This document shows, one piece after another, positions 8,753 through 18,689 of a DNA stretch of 64,000 nt; position 1 is the first letter of the stretch; every line of letters starts with the position of its first letter. This DNA comes from Alteromonas ponticola (GTDB lineage: Bacteria; Pseudomonadota; Gammaproteobacteria; Enterobacterales; Alteromonadaceae), in assembly GCF_012911815.1 (NCBI RefSeq), contig NZ_JAATNW010000003.1:1-64000 (forward strand), in the 5' to 3' direction. The position numbers and the translations under genes were made by a program. The notes under the pieces are model-generated. The model was not told the origin of the DNA. It worked only from the letters and a program-made list of their open reading frames with translations, and made no database searches.

Positions 8753-9091
8753 TTGAGGCCCAAACGTCAACAACAGGTAATCATTGATCGACAAATACTC
8801 GCATTGCATGAAGCAATGGTAGAAAAGGTCATCGCGGAACCACATCTGCTGGTTGGTTTACAGGCCAACCTTAAGCGATACATGGAAACTGGCGTGATTA
8901 GTTACGGCAGTGCTTTGTTGTGGGAAAGTATATTATCATCCTCAGCTGACCCGGCCACATTTCGCCAACTGGTGCTAAGCGATGAACAACGGATGGCCCA
9001 ATTGCGCAGGCGCACGATATTCAGTGGTATCTTATCTGAGGATGAAAGAGAAGAGGTGCTGGCGAAATATATCGCCAGCGAATTAGCGTAA
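8753..9091 (+). CDS. Hypothetical protein, predicted SOS-induced
   Basis: 112 aa, starting at TTG with GGGAAGG a few bases upstream; no ATG would keep the N-terminal helix. The protein is predicted soluble and helical: a basic N-terminus (RPKRQQQ), a central segment LVGLQANLKRYMETGVISYGSALLWESIL and an acidic C-terminal IFSGILSEDEREEVLAKY. I do not recognise the family. There is no signal peptide, membrane segment or enzymatic motif. Its only informative context is the LexA-controlled promoter, which predicts expression after DNA damage. It is convergent with the DAHP synthase gene. Confidence 0.75.
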   Translation: MRPKRQQQVIIDRQILALHEAMVEKVIAEPHLLVGLQANLKRYMETGVISYGSALLWESILSSSADPATFRQLVLSDEQRMAQLRRRTIFSGILSEDEREEVLAKYIASELA

Positions 9092-9107
9092 ATGCAGTTA
9101 TTAATGT

Positions 9108-10451
9108 TTAGCCTTGTCTGAGGTGATCAGCGACCAAAAATGCCATTTCCAGTACCTGGTCTGCATTTAAGCGAGGATCGCACTGAGTCTTGTAAGCCTG
9201 TTTCAAATCATCATCACTGATTTGATACGCCCCCCCCGTGCACTCAGTTACATGTTGTCCGGTCATTTCAAGATGAATGCCCCCTGCATGCGTTCCCTCA
9301 GCATCGTGAGCGGCAAAGAACTGCTTAATTTCACTTAATATGGCATCAAAATTACGGGTCTTATAGCCGCTCGACGCTTTGAACGTATTGCCGTGCATCG
9401 GATCGGAACTCCATACCACATGCCTGCCTTCAGCTTTAACCCTGCGCAATAACCGGGGAAGATTGTCAGCTAATGTATCGGCTCCCATACGGGTGATCAG
9501 GGTAAGTCGGCCCGGGTCATTTTCAGGATTGAGGGCGTCAATTAATTTGATCAGCTCATCTTCCTGCATCGTTGGCCCTACCTTTACCCCAATAGGATTA
9601 TGCAGACCGCGGAAAAACTCAATATGCGCATGGTCGAGCTGCCGCGTGCGCTCCCCTATCCACAACATATGGGCTGAGCAGTTGTAGGGCTTACCAGATA
9701 ACGTATCTATGCGAGTAAGCGCTTGTTCATAGTTTAACAACAATGCCTCATGAGAGGTAAACAGGGAGGTTTCATGCAGTGTGGCGCTGGTAGTGGAATT
9801 GATACCAATCACATCCATGAACGCGAGAGTGTCCTGAATACGGGTTGCCATATCATGATACCGCTCTTTCAGCGGGTTATTTTCCACAAATGCCATATTC
9901 CAGCGACTGACCTGATGAAGATCGGCCAAGCCTCCCTGCGCAAATGCACGCAATAAATTAAGTGTGGCTGCACTGTGGTGATAGGCTTCAACCATTCGAT
10001 TGGGGTCGGGACGGCGAGCCGCTTCGGTAAACTCAAAACTGTTAATGATATCGCCGCGATAACTTGGCAGGCTGATGTCATCGATCGTCTCTAAATTGGC
10101 CGAACGCGGCTTGGCATATTGCCCTGCCATACGCGCCACTTTCGTCACCGGACAACGCCCCGCAAAGGTCAGCACGATTGCCATTTGCAGCAGTACTTTA
10201 AACGTATCGCGAATTTTAGGTGCATTGAACTCAGAGAACGATTCTGCACAATCCCCGCCCTGCAATAAAAAGCCTTTACCCTGGCTCACTTCACCAAGCT
10301 GACGATAAAGTTCACGGGTTTCTTCGGCAAATACTAACGGGGGATATTTACTCAACTTGCTTTCGACCGCTGCCAGCTGTTGCTGATCTTCATACACAGG
10401 TTGTTGGAGAATAGGCTTACTCCTCCAGCTATCCGGACGCCACTGACTCAC
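9108..10451 (-). CDS. Class II 3-deoxy-7-phosphoheptulonate (DAHP) synthase
   Basis: Catalyses the first shikimate pathway step, condensing phosphoenolpyruvate and erythrose 4-phosphate. At 447 aa it is the plant/Mycobacterium-type class II enzyme, not the AroF/G/H type. Diagnostic motifs are GGDCAESF (about 64-71, with the metal-ligand Cys), [37 protein letters not shown] and [10 protein letters not shown]. The start is GTG with a strong AAGGAGAG upstream. The 155-bp leader holds a GGCAA-GAA-TTGCC dyad, but I could not make out an attenuator or TyrR/TrpR site. Other aro genes are not adjacent. Confidence 0.95.
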   Translation of the reverse strand: MSQWRPDSWRSKPILQQPVYEDQQQLAAVESKLSKYPPLVFAEETRELYRQLGEVSQGKGFLLQGGDCAESFSEFNAPKIRDTFKVLLQMAIVLTFAGRCPVTKVARMAGQYAKPRSANLETIDDISLPSYRGDIINSFEFTEAARRPDPNRMVEAYHHSAATLNLLRAFAQGGLADLHQVSRWNMAFVENNPLKERYHDMATRIQDTLAFMDVIGINSTTSATLHETSLFTSHEALLLNYEQALTRIDTLSGKPYNCSAHMLWIGERTRQLDHAHIEFFRGLHNPIGVKVGPTMQEDELIKLIDALNPENDPGRLTLITRMGADTLADNLPRLLRRVKAEGRHVVWSSDPMHGNTFKASSGYKTRNFDAILSEIKQFFAAHDAEGTHAGGIHLEMTGQHVTECTGGAYQISDDDLKQAYKTQCDPRLNADQVLEMAFLVADHLRQG

Positions 10452-10606
10452 TTTCTCTCCTTAACTTTAAACTTAGCAAAACACAGTCTTGAACGAACAC
10501 ACTAATACTTCAGACGAGGCTGCGAATGCGTGCTCTAACAGTAGGCAGGGTAATTGTTATTATCGTTATGGCAATTCTTGCCTTAATTTGCAAAAGCTTA
10601 CCACAC

Positions 10607-11374
10607 TTAGTAAGGATCAGAAGTACCTAATGCGTCAATTTGCCAGGTATTTGCGTGTCTTTTTACATCAAAATCGCATTGATAAGTACGCTTGAGTATA
10701 TGCGGGTTAATAATCTTTACTGGCTGCCCCAGCGCTATTAAACGTCCATTCTTAATGCACCAGACTTCGTCTGCGAATCGCGCACTGTGAGCGATGTGAT
10801 GCGAACTGCAAAGCAATGTATTTCCGTTGCTGACCAGTTCTCGTGAGAAGGTTAGAAAAGCGAGCTGATGACGAATGTCCAGTGCTTGCAGTGGTTCGTC
10901 AAAAACCAGTAACGCCCGGCCCTTCCTGATTGCAGGCCATACCTGAATCAGCGCACGACAAAGTTCTACGCGCTGCAACTCCCCTCCGGAAAGCATGGTA
11001 ACAGTCTTATCAATAAGATGGTTCAGCTCAAATACCTGCTCAAGTTGTGCTGGGATGGGTAAGCTGCCAGTGGCGAAAAAGCCTAGATACTCATGCACAG
11101 GCAAGTCAAATACAGGCTGAAGCCCCTGTTGTTGAAAACTCCTGAACGAAGCCAGCTGAGCCAGTGAAAGATGATTAAGATCTTGTCCGTCAAGATACAC
11201 CGCGCCCGAATCTGGAGATAGCAAACCCGCAATTAACTGCAGTAAGCTTGACTTACCGGCACCATTTTCACCCAGCACATGCACCGCGGAACCTTTGTTG
11301 AGCTGACAGCTAAAGTTTTCCAAACGGCCTTGCAAATAGGCCTGATCCACCACCAGAAAACTCATACTCGCCAC
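10607..11374 (-). CDS. btuD: Vitamin B12 ABC transporter ATP-binding protein
   Basis: 255 aa ATPase of a type II importer. It has Walker A GENGAGKSS (about 35-43), signature LSGGELQR (about 128-135), Walker B LLVFDEPLQALD and a CSSHH-type switch. It overlaps the upstream permease gene by 13 bp, indicating translational coupling. Assignment to B12 rather than haem or iron rests on the similarity of the permease and ATPase to BtuCD. No substrate-binding protein gene (btuF) is in the window. Confidence 0.85.
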   Translation of the reverse strand: MASMSFLVVDQAYLQGRLENFSCQLNKGSAVHVLGENGAGKSSLLQLIAGLLSPDSGAVYLDGQDLNHLSLAQLASFRSFQQQGLQPVFDLPVHEYLGFFATGSLPIPAQLEQVFELNHLIDKTVTMLSGGELQRVELCRALIQVWPAIRKGRALLVFDEPLQALDIRHQLAFLTFSRELVSNGNTLLCSSHHIAHSARFADEVWCIKNGRLIALGQPVKIINPHILKRTYQCDFDVKRHANTWQIDALGTSDPY

Positions 11375-12321
11375 CTGCCACGGTAAAGTACGGCCAACAG
11401 CATGGGCCCGCCGATGGTCGCCGTCACCATGGAAACAGGTAACGAAATCACTGCCGCCATATCAGAAATGGCGACCACCAATAACAAAACTAACGCGCCG
11501 GTCAGCGCGGTAACAGGCAGTAACTTCTGGTTATCGTGCCCTACAATAAATCGCATTAAATGAGGCACTAGCAAACCAATGAAGGCGATGGAACCCGAAA
11601 CAGAAACCGCGGCACCTACACCGATGGCAGTGATAAACAGACATCGATTTATCAGTAACTGCGGACTAACCCCGGCTGCAGCCGTTGCCAATTCACCTGC
11701 ATACAGCAGGTTCATTTGCCTGGCATAGTAAAGCTGAAATCCAATGCTGAGTGCCATGATTGGCCCACTCACGGATAATAAAACCCAATCAGCCTGATGC
11801 AAACTCCCCATGATCCAAAAGGTAAGGTTGCGCATGGCACTGGCTTCTGCCATCAGATACATCCAGCCAATAATCGCTCCTGCTAACGTGGAAATCGCAA
11901 TACCTGCCAGAATAACGGCTGAGGCTGCATTACGCAGTCGCTTTGAGATTTTAAAAATTAGCCAGGTGGATAATAAGGCGCCAGTGAAACATCCTATCGG
12001 TAACATATACTGCATAGGCAGTGGTAGGGTAAATGGCAATAACAATAAGCCGGCGGCGCATAAACTGGCGCCGCTGGTAATACCGATGATACCCGGATCG
12101 GCCAGAGGATTGCGTAATGCTACTTGCAGGGTACCACCGCTGATCGCCAACGTTGCCCCAACTAAGACAGCGTTTATGACCAAAGGAAGTTGCAGATTAA
12201 TTAAAATATGCCAGTGCAGTGCAGGCTCGGTGTATTGGTGCCAATCATGCAGTACGATTGTGCTTGCAACCACCATCAGCAGAAACAGCAAAACACAGCG
12301 CAACCACCAATGAGGCTTCAT
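11362..12321 (-). CDS. btuC: Vitamin B12 ABC transporter permease
   Basis: 319 aa FecCD/BtuC-family permease with about nine to ten hydrophobic segments. It has the family motif ISGGTLQVALRNPLADPGIIGITSGA (about 60-85) and the coupling-region GLLVPHLMRFIVGHDNQKLLP (about 249-269). It acts in the inner membrane with BtuD to move cobalamin into the cytoplasm. Its ATG overlaps the stop of the upstream phosphatase gene by 4 bp, and its end overlaps btuD. No cobalamin riboswitch is visible upstream. Confidence 0.85.
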   Translation of the reverse strand: MKPHWWLRCVLLFLLMVVASTIVLHDWHQYTEPALHWHILINLQLPLVINAVLVGATLAISGGTLQVALRNPLADPGIIGITSGASLCAAGLLLLPFTLPLPMQYMLPIGCFTGALLSTWLIFKISKRLRNAASAVILAGIAISTLAGAIIGWMYLMAEASAMRNLTFWIMGSLHQADWVLLSVSGPIMALSIGFQLYYARQMNLLYAGELATAAAGVSPQLLINRCLFITAIGVGAAVSVSGSIAFIGLLVPHLMRFIVGHDNQKLLPVTALTGALVLLLVVAISDMAAVISLPVSMVTATIGGPMLLAVLYRGRWRV

Positions 12322-12797
12322 TGCTTCTGTAAATGCTCAATTAACCCGTCGCTGGCCTTTTCAATTAAATCCAGCACGAGCTCAAATCCGCGTTTACCAC
12401 CGTAGTAAGGATCAGGAACTTCAGAATGGGGGTCATCAGCAAAATCCAGAAAGAGTTTAATTCTGTCATGATATTTAGCATCACTCATGTCCTTGAGATT
12501 GCTAAGATTACTGTGATCCATCGCTAAAATATGATCAAACCTGACGAAATCATCTTCTTGAACTTTCCGACATTTAAGTCCGCTGAAATCGTAACCGCGC
12601 AGCTCCGCTACTGCTTGAGAGCGCTTATCCGGCGGACTGCCAATGTGATAACCGTGGGTGCCCGCAGAATCTATCGTCACCTCCAGACCACGTTGCTGTA
12701 CTTTTTGTCTGAAGACCGCTTCAGCTGTCGGCGAGCGGCAAATATTTCCCAGGCAGACAAACAAAACCGCAGGTGTATGCTGCATAAAACCATCCAT
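12318..12797 (-). CDS. Low-molecular-weight protein-tyrosine phosphatase
   Basis: 159 aa cytoplasmic phosphatase. The P-loop is C15-LGNIC-R21-SP, and the general-acid loop DPYYGG is near residues 130-135, so all catalytic elements of the family are present. Members dephosphorylate phosphotyrosine proteins, arginine-phosphorylated proteins or small phosphates; the target cannot be told from sequence. It is the first gene of a tightly overlapping set with btuC and btuD. No exopolysaccharide (wza/wzc) genes are nearby, which argues against a Wzb role. Confidence 0.9.
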   Translation of the reverse strand: MDGFMQHTPAVLFVCLGNICRSPTAEAVFRQKVQQRGLEVTIDSAGTHGYHIGSPPDKRSQAVAELRGYDFSGLKCRKVQEDDFVRFDHILAMDHSNLSNLKDMSDAKYHDRIKLFLDFADDPHSEVPDPYYGGKRGFELVLDLIEKASDGLIEHLQKQ

Positions 12798-12876
12798 CTT
12801 AAATCTTTGTATCTTAACGCGATGAAGCCTAAAATGCGGTACACCATTTAATGTATCAGCGATTTTAAGGTCAACA

Positions 12877-13590
12877 ATGACTTCACATGTATTAATGCTC
12901 AGCAGTTCCCGTGCTGGTTCCGAAGAATACCTTGAACATGCCAGACAACCTATTCTGTCACATTTGGCACAAAGGCGCGAGGTTCTGTTTGTTCCTTACG
13001 CAGGCGTGTCGATAGATTGGGACACCTATACCGAAAAAGTTCAGTCAGCCTTGCCTGAGTGTCAGGTTACGGGGTTGCATTCGTTTGATGATCCAGTAAG
13101 CACAATTTTAGAAGCCAACGATAATAATCAGGCTATTTTAGTTGGCGGCGGCAACACATTCCATTTGCTCGCCTCATTGTATCATTTTGGGCTGATAGAG
13201 CCTTTACGTCAGGTTATTGCAGATGGAACGCCTTACATTGGCTGGAGTGCTGGCTCAAACATCTGCGGAGCGACCATTCGCACCACGAATGATATGCCCA
13301 TCATTGAGCCACATTCATTTAACGCATTAAATGTGCTGCCATGCCAGATTAATCCTCACTACACCGATTTTCATCCACCTGGACATAACGGCGAAACCCG
13401 TGATGACAGGTTGCGGGAGTTCACTCGTTTAAATCCTGCGATGCCGGTGATCGCAATCAGAGAAGGCACCGCCCTGCGGTTGTCCAAAGGCGAACTTACA
13501 CTTGAGGGCGACAACGGTGGATTTATATTTTTAGCAGACCAGAAAATGCCTATCGAAGCGGGACAGAATTTAACTGAATATCTGCGCTAA
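12877..13590 (+). CDS. pepE: Dipeptidase E (peptidase S51)
   Basis: 237 aa, the usual length. PepE is a cytoplasmic serine peptidase that splits Asp-X dipeptides. The nucleophile elbow is GWSAGS with Ser124. The family motif ILVGGGNTFHLL (about 87-98) and the substrate-side NPHYTDFH are also present. It is divergent from the phosphatase-btuCD set. Its 3' end overlaps the convergent bioD by 21 bp, which leaves no room for a separate terminator. Confidence 0.93.
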   Translation: MTSHVLMLSSSRAGSEEYLEHARQPILSHLAQRREVLFVPYAGVSIDWDTYTEKVQSALPECQVTGLHSFDDPVSTILEANDNNQAILVGGGNTFHLLASLYHFGLIEPLRQVIADGTPYIGWSAGSNICGATIRTTNDMPIIEPHSFNALNVLPCQINPHYTDFHPPGHNGETRDDRLREFTRLNPAMPVIAIREGTALRLSKGELTLEGDNGGFIFLADQKMPIEAGQNLTEYLR

Positions 13591-14241
13591 TTCAGCTAAC
13601 ACGGCCTGTGAATGCGGTTGCCCGAAGGGTATCTCGGCAAGTTTGGGGGCCGCTATCATCATTTCCAAAGTCTGGATATTCTCCCGATAACAGGGCATAT
13701 CCAGAGAAAGCTGATTGGCTATCCATCCCTTTATTTGCAAGCCATCAGCCTGAATTGCCTGGGCGGTCAACAGCGCATGGTTCAAACAGCCCAGCCGCAT
13801 GCCGACGACAATGATCACCTCCATTTGCCAATACTTAACCACATCTGATAACAAGTGCCCTTGTCCGATGGGTAACCGCCAGCCGCCTGCACCTTCAACC
13901 AATAAGATATCAGGATGATGCTGGCGCAGTTGCTGCAATCCCGTATCAATTACCTCAATTTCTATGTCTCTGTTCGCTAGCTCGGCCGCAATATGAGGAG
14001 CAATCGCGGGTTCAAAAGCAACGGGATTAATATGTTCAATGGGTAGCGAAATGCTTGAAGCCTGCTGCAGTTTGCGTGCATCCTCATTTATCAGTTGTTG
14101 CCCCTTACGCTCGCAACCCGCCGAAACCGGCTTATAGCCCAAAGACGTTAAGCCAATATGGGACGCCGCTTTCAGCAGATATTCACTGACATAGGTTTTG
14201 CCCACTTCGGTATCAGTGCCGGTGACAAAATACTGCTGCAT
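13570..14241 (-). CDS. bioD: Dethiobiotin synthetase
   Basis: 223 aa ATP-dependent enzyme forming the ureido ring of dethiobiotin from DAPA, the penultimate biotin step. It has the P-loop GTDTEVGKT (about 8-16), KPVSAGCE and the VEGAGGW motif (about 115-121). It is the last gene of bioBFCD, starting 2 bp after bioC ends. The 3' end overlaps pepE. Confidence 0.95.
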   Translation of the reverse strand: MQQYFVTGTDTEVGKTYVSEYLLKAASHIGLTSLGYKPVSAGCERKGQQLINEDARKLQQASSISLPIEHINPVAFEPAIAPHIAAELANRDIEIEVIDTGLQQLRQHHPDILLVEGAGGWRLPIGQGHLLSDVVKYWQMEVIIVVGMRLGCLNHALLTAQAIQADGLQIKGWIANQLSLDMPCYRENIQTLEMMIAAPKLAEIPFGQPHSQAVLAELAQIFS

Positions 14242-14243
14242 GA

Positions 14244-15050
14244 TTACTTTTCCAATGTTAAATGACTGACACGATAAGTGAGTGGTAGGGTCCCGTCTGC
14301 GGTCGCTGCTTGCTGATATGCCAGATTCAGGCGATTTAAATCACGGCGTGTAAACTTGAATGGATTGGCCGATGCACCGTCTATCAAGGTTCCTGCACCC
14401 ACATGTTTAATTGACTGCAGTAAGGGAAGGACGTGGTCAAAGTGAACGCAGTACTTCCGGGTTTGACTCTGAACATCGCGGAAGCCAACAGCTTGCGCTG
14501 CTTCATACCAGCTTTCCGCAGTCACCAATGGGTTGTGTGCTTTAGGTTGACCGGCCAGTTTACGCGCCTGCGCCAATTCAGCAAAGGAGCCGTCTACCAT
14601 TATCGCCAGTGAAGCCTGCCCACCGGCCATAAGCACTTGCGAAATTTGCTGCATTACTTGCAATGGGTTGAGGCACCACTGTAACGCCATGGATGAGAAG
14701 ACCAAATCTGTGCTATCAGCTTCCAGCGGCAGTCGCTCTGCCATTCCTTCGATAAAGGTGAGGTGCGGATAGCGCTGCTGTGCCAGGGTTACCATTCCTG
14801 GCGCCAAGTCAATTCCAGTTACCTGCGCAGACATGCCCGCTAAACTATCGGTATGTCGTCCGGTACCACACCCGATATCTAGCGCGTGCCTATAGCGTTT
14901 TTTTTCAATCAGTGCCAGCGCAGCGTTCGCAATCTCTGCCTGTACATCTGCATATTGATTGTAGCTGCCAGCCGCGGCAGAAAACCCATTGGCTATGCGG
15001 GCTTTACGCTGCGCGCTATCCGTTAACTGGGGCTGTGTCATTATCGACAT
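14244..15050 (-). CDS. bioC: Malonyl-ACP O-methyltransferase
   Basis: SAM-dependent methyltransferase that primes pimelate synthesis by methylating malonyl-ACP. The Rossmann motif ALDIGCGTGRHT and the motif SMALQWCLNPLQVM agree with BioC. The frame is open from an ATG at 15065, but GGGGAGAG ends 5 nt before the ATG at 15050, which overlaps the bioF TGA; that start gives 268 aa. The demethylating esterase BioH is not in this cluster and must be encoded elsewhere or replaced. Confidence 0.92.
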   Translation of the reverse strand: MSIMTQPQLTDSAQRKARIANGFSAAAGSYNQYADVQAEIANAALALIEKKRYRHALDIGCGTGRHTDSLAGMSAQVTGIDLAPGMVTLAQQRYPHLTFIEGMAERLPLEADSTDLVFSSMALQWCLNPLQVMQQISQVLMAGGQASLAIMVDGSFAELAQARKLAGQPKAHNPLVTAESWYEAAQAVGFRDVQSQTRKYCVHFDHVLPLLQSIKHVGAGTLIDGASANPFKFTRRDLNRLNLAYQQAATADGTLPLTYRVSHLTLEK

Positions 15051-16213
15051 CATAACTCTCCCCATACAATAGCTAACGCATCCACCAGCGCTTGAATATC
15101 TTTATGGCTATGTTGTGCCGAGAGCGTGATGCGCAGCCTGTCCTGATGCTTGGGCACCGTAGGATAACGTATCGCAGTTACCCAAACACCGAGTGTTTGC
15201 AGACGCTGAGAAATCGCCACCGCCTTTTGGGGATCACCAATAATGACCGGTTGAATTGCAGTGTCGGAGTCAGTCAATGAAATACCCTGTGCGTTTGCCT
15301 GTTGCCTGAAAAATTGAATATTTTCCATCAGCTCTGTTCGCGCTTTACTGTTACTTAACAGTTTAAGCGACTGCAAGGTGGCCACCGCTTGGGCCGATGG
15401 CATCGCCGTGCTGTAGATGTAATGACGGGCAAAGTTAACCAGATAATCAATCAACGTCTGACTTCCAGCGACGAATGCACCTGCTGTACCTACCGCCTTG
15501 CCAAACGTAGCCATAAGTATTGGCACCTGATTTTGCGACAGCGATAACGCCTCGACAGTGCCCCCACCCTGTTTACCTAACACGCCGAAACCGTGGGCAT
15601 CGTCTAGCATCAAACTGGTGTGATACCGCTCACTTAATGCCACCAGTTCTTGCATGGGTGCACTATCGCCATCCATGCTAAACACGCCTTCGGACATGAT
15701 GACACTGCGCTCGTCCGGGTACTTTTCCAGCAACGAACGTAAATGTAATATATCATTATGTTTAAATCGCTTTACCGTTGCTTCGGAATGTAACGCACCG
15801 TCAATGGCTGAAGCATGCATGAATTTATCGGCGAAAATAGTGCCAGGCTCAGCAAACAGAGCCTGGCAAAGTGCCTGATTAGCTGCAAAGCCCGAATTAA
15901 ACAACAGCACAGCCTCTCTATTGAGCTGCTTAGCAATATAAGCCTCAAGATCAGCGTGCGCTTTACTGTAACCGGTCACCAGCGGAGACGCGCCCGCGCC
16001 CCCCCCATATTGCGCCAGTCCTTCTACCCAGGCTTGCAATACCTGCGGGTGTTGCCGCATGCCAAGATAGTCGTTGCTGGCAAAATTAAGAAAATGTTTG
16101 CCATCAATACAAATAACACTCTCTTGTTCGTAATCAACGCAATGACGGTTGCGCAAGTAGCCGCCATCGGCTTTTTCTGCCAACGCAGTCTGCATAAAGG
16201 CAAGGTCCATCAC
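15050..16213 (-). CDS. bioF: 8-amino-7-oxononanoate synthase
   Basis: 387 aa PLP enzyme joining pimeloyl-ACP and alanine. Recognisable are NFASNDYLG (about 42-50), [11 protein letters not shown] (about 203-213) and the PLP-lysine region [13 protein letters not shown] (about 235-247). It overlaps the bioB stop by 4 bp and runs into bioC, so it is translated from the bioB operon. Confidence 0.95.
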   Translation of the reverse strand: MMDLAFMQTALAEKADGGYLRNRHCVDYEQESVICIDGKHFLNFASNDYLGMRQHPQVLQAWVEGLAQYGGGAGASPLVTGYSKAHADLEAYIAKQLNREAVLLFNSGFAANQALCQALFAEPGTIFADKFMHASAIDGALHSEATVKRFKHNDILHLRSLLEKYPDERSVIMSEGVFSMDGDSAPMQELVALSERYHTSLMLDDAHGFGVLGKQGGGTVEALSLSQNQVPILMATFGKAVGTAGAFVAGSQTLIDYLVNFARHYIYSTAMPSAQAVATLQSLKLLSNSKARTELMENIQFFRQQANAQGISLTDSDTAIQPVIIGDPQKAVAISQRLQTLGVWVTAIRYPTVPKHQDRLRITLSAQHSHKDIQALVDALAIVWGEL

Positions 16214-17307
16214 CCCTCCGCGTGCGCCGCCTGCGGTTTTTTCGTGGCGTCGTAAAAGAGCTCGCTATCGGTGTCGTTGTTGGCAATCTTTTCGGTTAAC
16301 GCTTGTTCGTACGCTTCGTCAGAATAATTTCTACTACGTTCGGTGTTAATACCAAGCTTTTTGAATAACATCACATCTTCGTGCGTTTCAGGGTTTGAGG
16401 TGGTCAACAGTTTGCATCCATAGAAGATAGAATTGGCACCTGCCATAAAGCACATAGCCTGCATCTGCTCATTCATGTTTTCCCGCCCTGCTGATAAGCG
16501 CACATGCGATTTTGGCATCATAATGCGAGCAACCGCGATGGTCCGCACAAATTCAAAAGGTTCCAGATCATCCACATTGTCCAGCGGAGTGCCTTTAACT
16601 TTGACCAGCATGTTGATCGGAACGCTCTGCGGGTGTTCTGGTAAATTGGCTAATTGCATCAACAGACTCGCGCGGTCCTCTGCACTTTCGCCCATACCAA
16701 CGATTCCTCCCGAACACACGTTCATGCCGGCGTCACGCACATTTTGCAGCGTATTGAGGCGGTCGTCATAGGTGCGCGTGGTAATAATGTCACCATAATA
16801 TTCCGGAGACGTGTCGAGGTTATGATTGTAATAATCCAATCCGGCCTGCTTGAGTGCGACAGCCTGGTCCTGAGATAACATACCAAGCGTCATACAGGTT
16901 TCTAACCCGAGTTTCTTCACCTCTGCCACCATTTTAGTGACGTAAGGCATATCCCGCTCTTTCGGATTGCGCCACGCCGCCCCCATGCAAAATCGGGTCG
17001 ATCCCGTCGCTTTGGCCTCTTTTGCGCGTTCAATCACCTTTTCAATTTCAAGCAAACGCTCTTTCTCCAGTCCGGTATCATAGCGCGCACTTTGTGGGCA
17101 ATACTTGCAATCTTCCGGGCACGCCCCGGTTTTAATCGATAGCAAGGTGCTCACCTGCACCTCATTAGGATTAAAATGTTGACGGTGCACAACCTGAGCC
17201 TGAAACAATAAATCGTTAAAGGGTAATGAAAACAGTTGTTGTACTTCCTGACGTGTCCAGTTATGACGAACAGATTCCGATGATGAAGGCAGAGGTGCTG
17301 CGCTCAT
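16210..17307 (-). CDS. bioB: Biotin synthase
   Basis: 365 aa radical SAM enzyme inserting sulfur into dethiobiotin. The [4Fe-4S] motif is C63-PED-C67-KY-C70. The conserved [14 protein letters not shown] and RLSAGRENM segments near the [2Fe-2S] ligands are present. The last residues ([10 protein letters not shown]) are a non-conserved tail. It heads the bioBFCD operon, divergent from bioA over a 98-bp spacer with a BirA-like operator. Confidence 0.96.
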   Translation of the reverse strand: MSAAPLPSSSESVRHNWTRQEVQQLFSLPFNDLLFQAQVVHRQHFNPNEVQVSTLLSIKTGACPEDCKYCPQSARYDTGLEKERLLEIEKVIERAKEAKATGSTRFCMGAAWRNPKERDMPYVTKMVAEVKKLGLETCMTLGMLSQDQAVALKQAGLDYYNHNLDTSPEYYGDIITTRTYDDRLNTLQNVRDAGMNVCSGGIVGMGESAEDRASLLMQLANLPEHPQSVPINMLVKVKGTPLDNVDDLEPFEFVRTIAVARIMMPKSHVRLSAGRENMNEQMQAMCFMAGANSIFYGCKLLTTSNPETHEDVMLFKKLGINTERSRNYSDEAYEQALTEKIANNDTDSELFYDATKKPQAAHAEG

Positions 17308-17361
17308 GAGCGATCCTTTACTAATGATTAATGCTGGCTTAGTCTATGCGTACTTTCGGAG

Positions 17362-17394
17362 TTGTCAACTCTGACCATTTTAAAAACTTTACCA
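17362..17394. promoter_or_regulatory. Probable BirA operator between bioB and bioA
   Basis: The arms TTGTCAACT (17362-17370) and ACTTTACCA (17386-17394) are spaced by 15 bp. They match 7 and 6 of 9 positions of the E. coli bio operator arms TTGTAAACC and GGTTTACAA, and lie in the expected place between divergent bioB and bioA. The spacing fits the 14-16 bp range of BirA sites. Biotin-dependent repression of both sides is inferred. Confidence 0.6.
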
Positions 17395-17405
17395 ATGAAC
17401 AATAA

Positions 17406-18683
17406 ATGAACAATATTGAATTTGATAAACGCCATATCTGGCATCCCTATACTTCAGCAACGAACCCACTTCCTTGTTATGAGGTAAAGTCAGCCAGCGG
17501 GGTGACACTTCAGTTAGACGGCGGACACGCTGTGGTGGATGGTATGGCAAGCTGGTGGTCAGCGATCCATGGCTATAATCATGCAGCCTTAAATGACGCC
17601 GCCAAAGCGCAAATTGATCAATTTTCTCACGTTATGTTTGGCGGGCTAACTCATGAGCCTGCCATCAATCTGTGTAAAACGTTACTTGAAATGGTGCCCG
17701 CCGGACTGGAACGGGTGTTTTTAGCAGATTCAGGATCGGTATCGGTAGAAGTGGCAATGAAAATGGCACTGCAGTATTGGGCGTGCCAGGGCCGCACTGA
17801 TAAGCATCGTATTGTCAGCCCCCGCAACGGCTATCATGGTGATACCTTCGCGGCGATGTCGGTGTGCGATCCGGTCAACGGTATGCACAGCCTGTTTACC
17901 AATGTACTGACCAAACAACTGTTTGCTCCTGCTCCACAAACGCGGTTTGGGCAGACTTTCAGTGAAGACGATATTCTGCCGCTGGAAGAGCTGTTTGCTC
18001 ACCATCATCACGAAATCGCTGCCCTTATCTTAGAGCCAGTAGTGCAAGGCGCAGGTGGTATGCGCATCTATCATCCTGAATATCTTAAACGGGCACGTCA
18101 GTTGTGTGATAAATATGACGCACTACTGATTTGTGATGAAATTGCAACAGGTTTTGGTCGTACTGGAAAATTGTTCGCCTGTGAATGGGCCGACATTTCA
18201 CCTGACATTCTGTGTGTAGGCAAAGCATTAACCGGTGGATATATGACTCTGGCCGCAACTCTGTGCAGCGAAGATGTAGCTCAGGGAATTTGTCAGGGCC
18301 AACCGGGAGTCTTTATGCATGGCCCAACCTATATGGGAAACCCTCTCGCCTGCGCTGTTGCAGGCGCAAGTCTGGCGTTGATCAATGAAGGTCACTGGCA
18401 GTCACAGGTTCAACAAATTGAACAGCAATTAAAAACCTCACTGCCTGCCTGCGCACAGCTGGCAAGCGTTGAGGATGTCCGTATCCTGGGTGCTATTGGT
18501 GTGGTAGAAATGAAACAGACGGTGAACGTTGCTAATGCCCAAAAATCGTTTATCAACAATGGCGCCTGGATCAGGCCATTTGGCAAACTGATCTACATTA
18601 TGCCCCCGTACATTATTAAACCGGAAGAATTACAAATTTTAACCGATGCCATATACACATATGCTTCTTCACTTGAGGTTTAA
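17406..18683 (+). CDS. bioA: Adenosylmethionine-8-amino-7-oxononanoate aminotransferase
   Basis: 425 aa class III aminotransferase that makes DAPA from KAPA with SAM as amino donor. It has HIWHPYTSATNPLP near the start, MASWWSAIHGYNH, ICDEIATGFGRTGK and the PLP-lysine motif VGKALTGGYMTLAAT (about 275-289). Upstream, a second ATG at 17395 opens a four-codon reading frame (ATG AAC AAT AAA TGA) whose stop overlaps the bioA ATG. The next gene begins 6 bp after the stop. Confidence 0.95.
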   Translation: MNNIEFDKRHIWHPYTSATNPLPCYEVKSASGVTLQLDGGHAVVDGMASWWSAIHGYNHAALNDAAKAQIDQFSHVMFGGLTHEPAINLCKTLLEMVPAGLERVFLADSGSVSVEVAMKMALQYWACQGRTDKHRIVSPRNGYHGDTFAAMSVCDPVNGMHSLFTNVLTKQLFAPAPQTRFGQTFSEDDILPLEELFAHHHHEIAALILEPVVQGAGGMRIYHPEYLKRARQLCDKYDALLICDEIATGFGRTGKLFACEWADISPDILCVGKALTGGYMTLAATLCSEDVAQGICQGQPGVFMHGPTYMGNPLACAVAGASLALINEGHWQSQVQQIEQQLKTSLPACAQLASVEDVRILGAIGVVEMKQTVNVANAQKSFINNGAWIRPFGKLIYIMPPYIIKPEELQILTDAIYTYASSLEV

Positions 18684-18689
18684 ACTAAG

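Noticed and set aside
10452..10606. Attenuator or TyrR/TrpR control site upstream of the DAHP synthase
   Set aside because: A short GGCAA/TTGCC dyad is present, but no leader peptide with aromatic codons and no recognisable operator was seen.
12798..12876. Cobalamin riboswitch upstream of the phosphatase-btuCD set
   Set aside because: Only 79 bp separate it from pepE and no B12-box was recognised.
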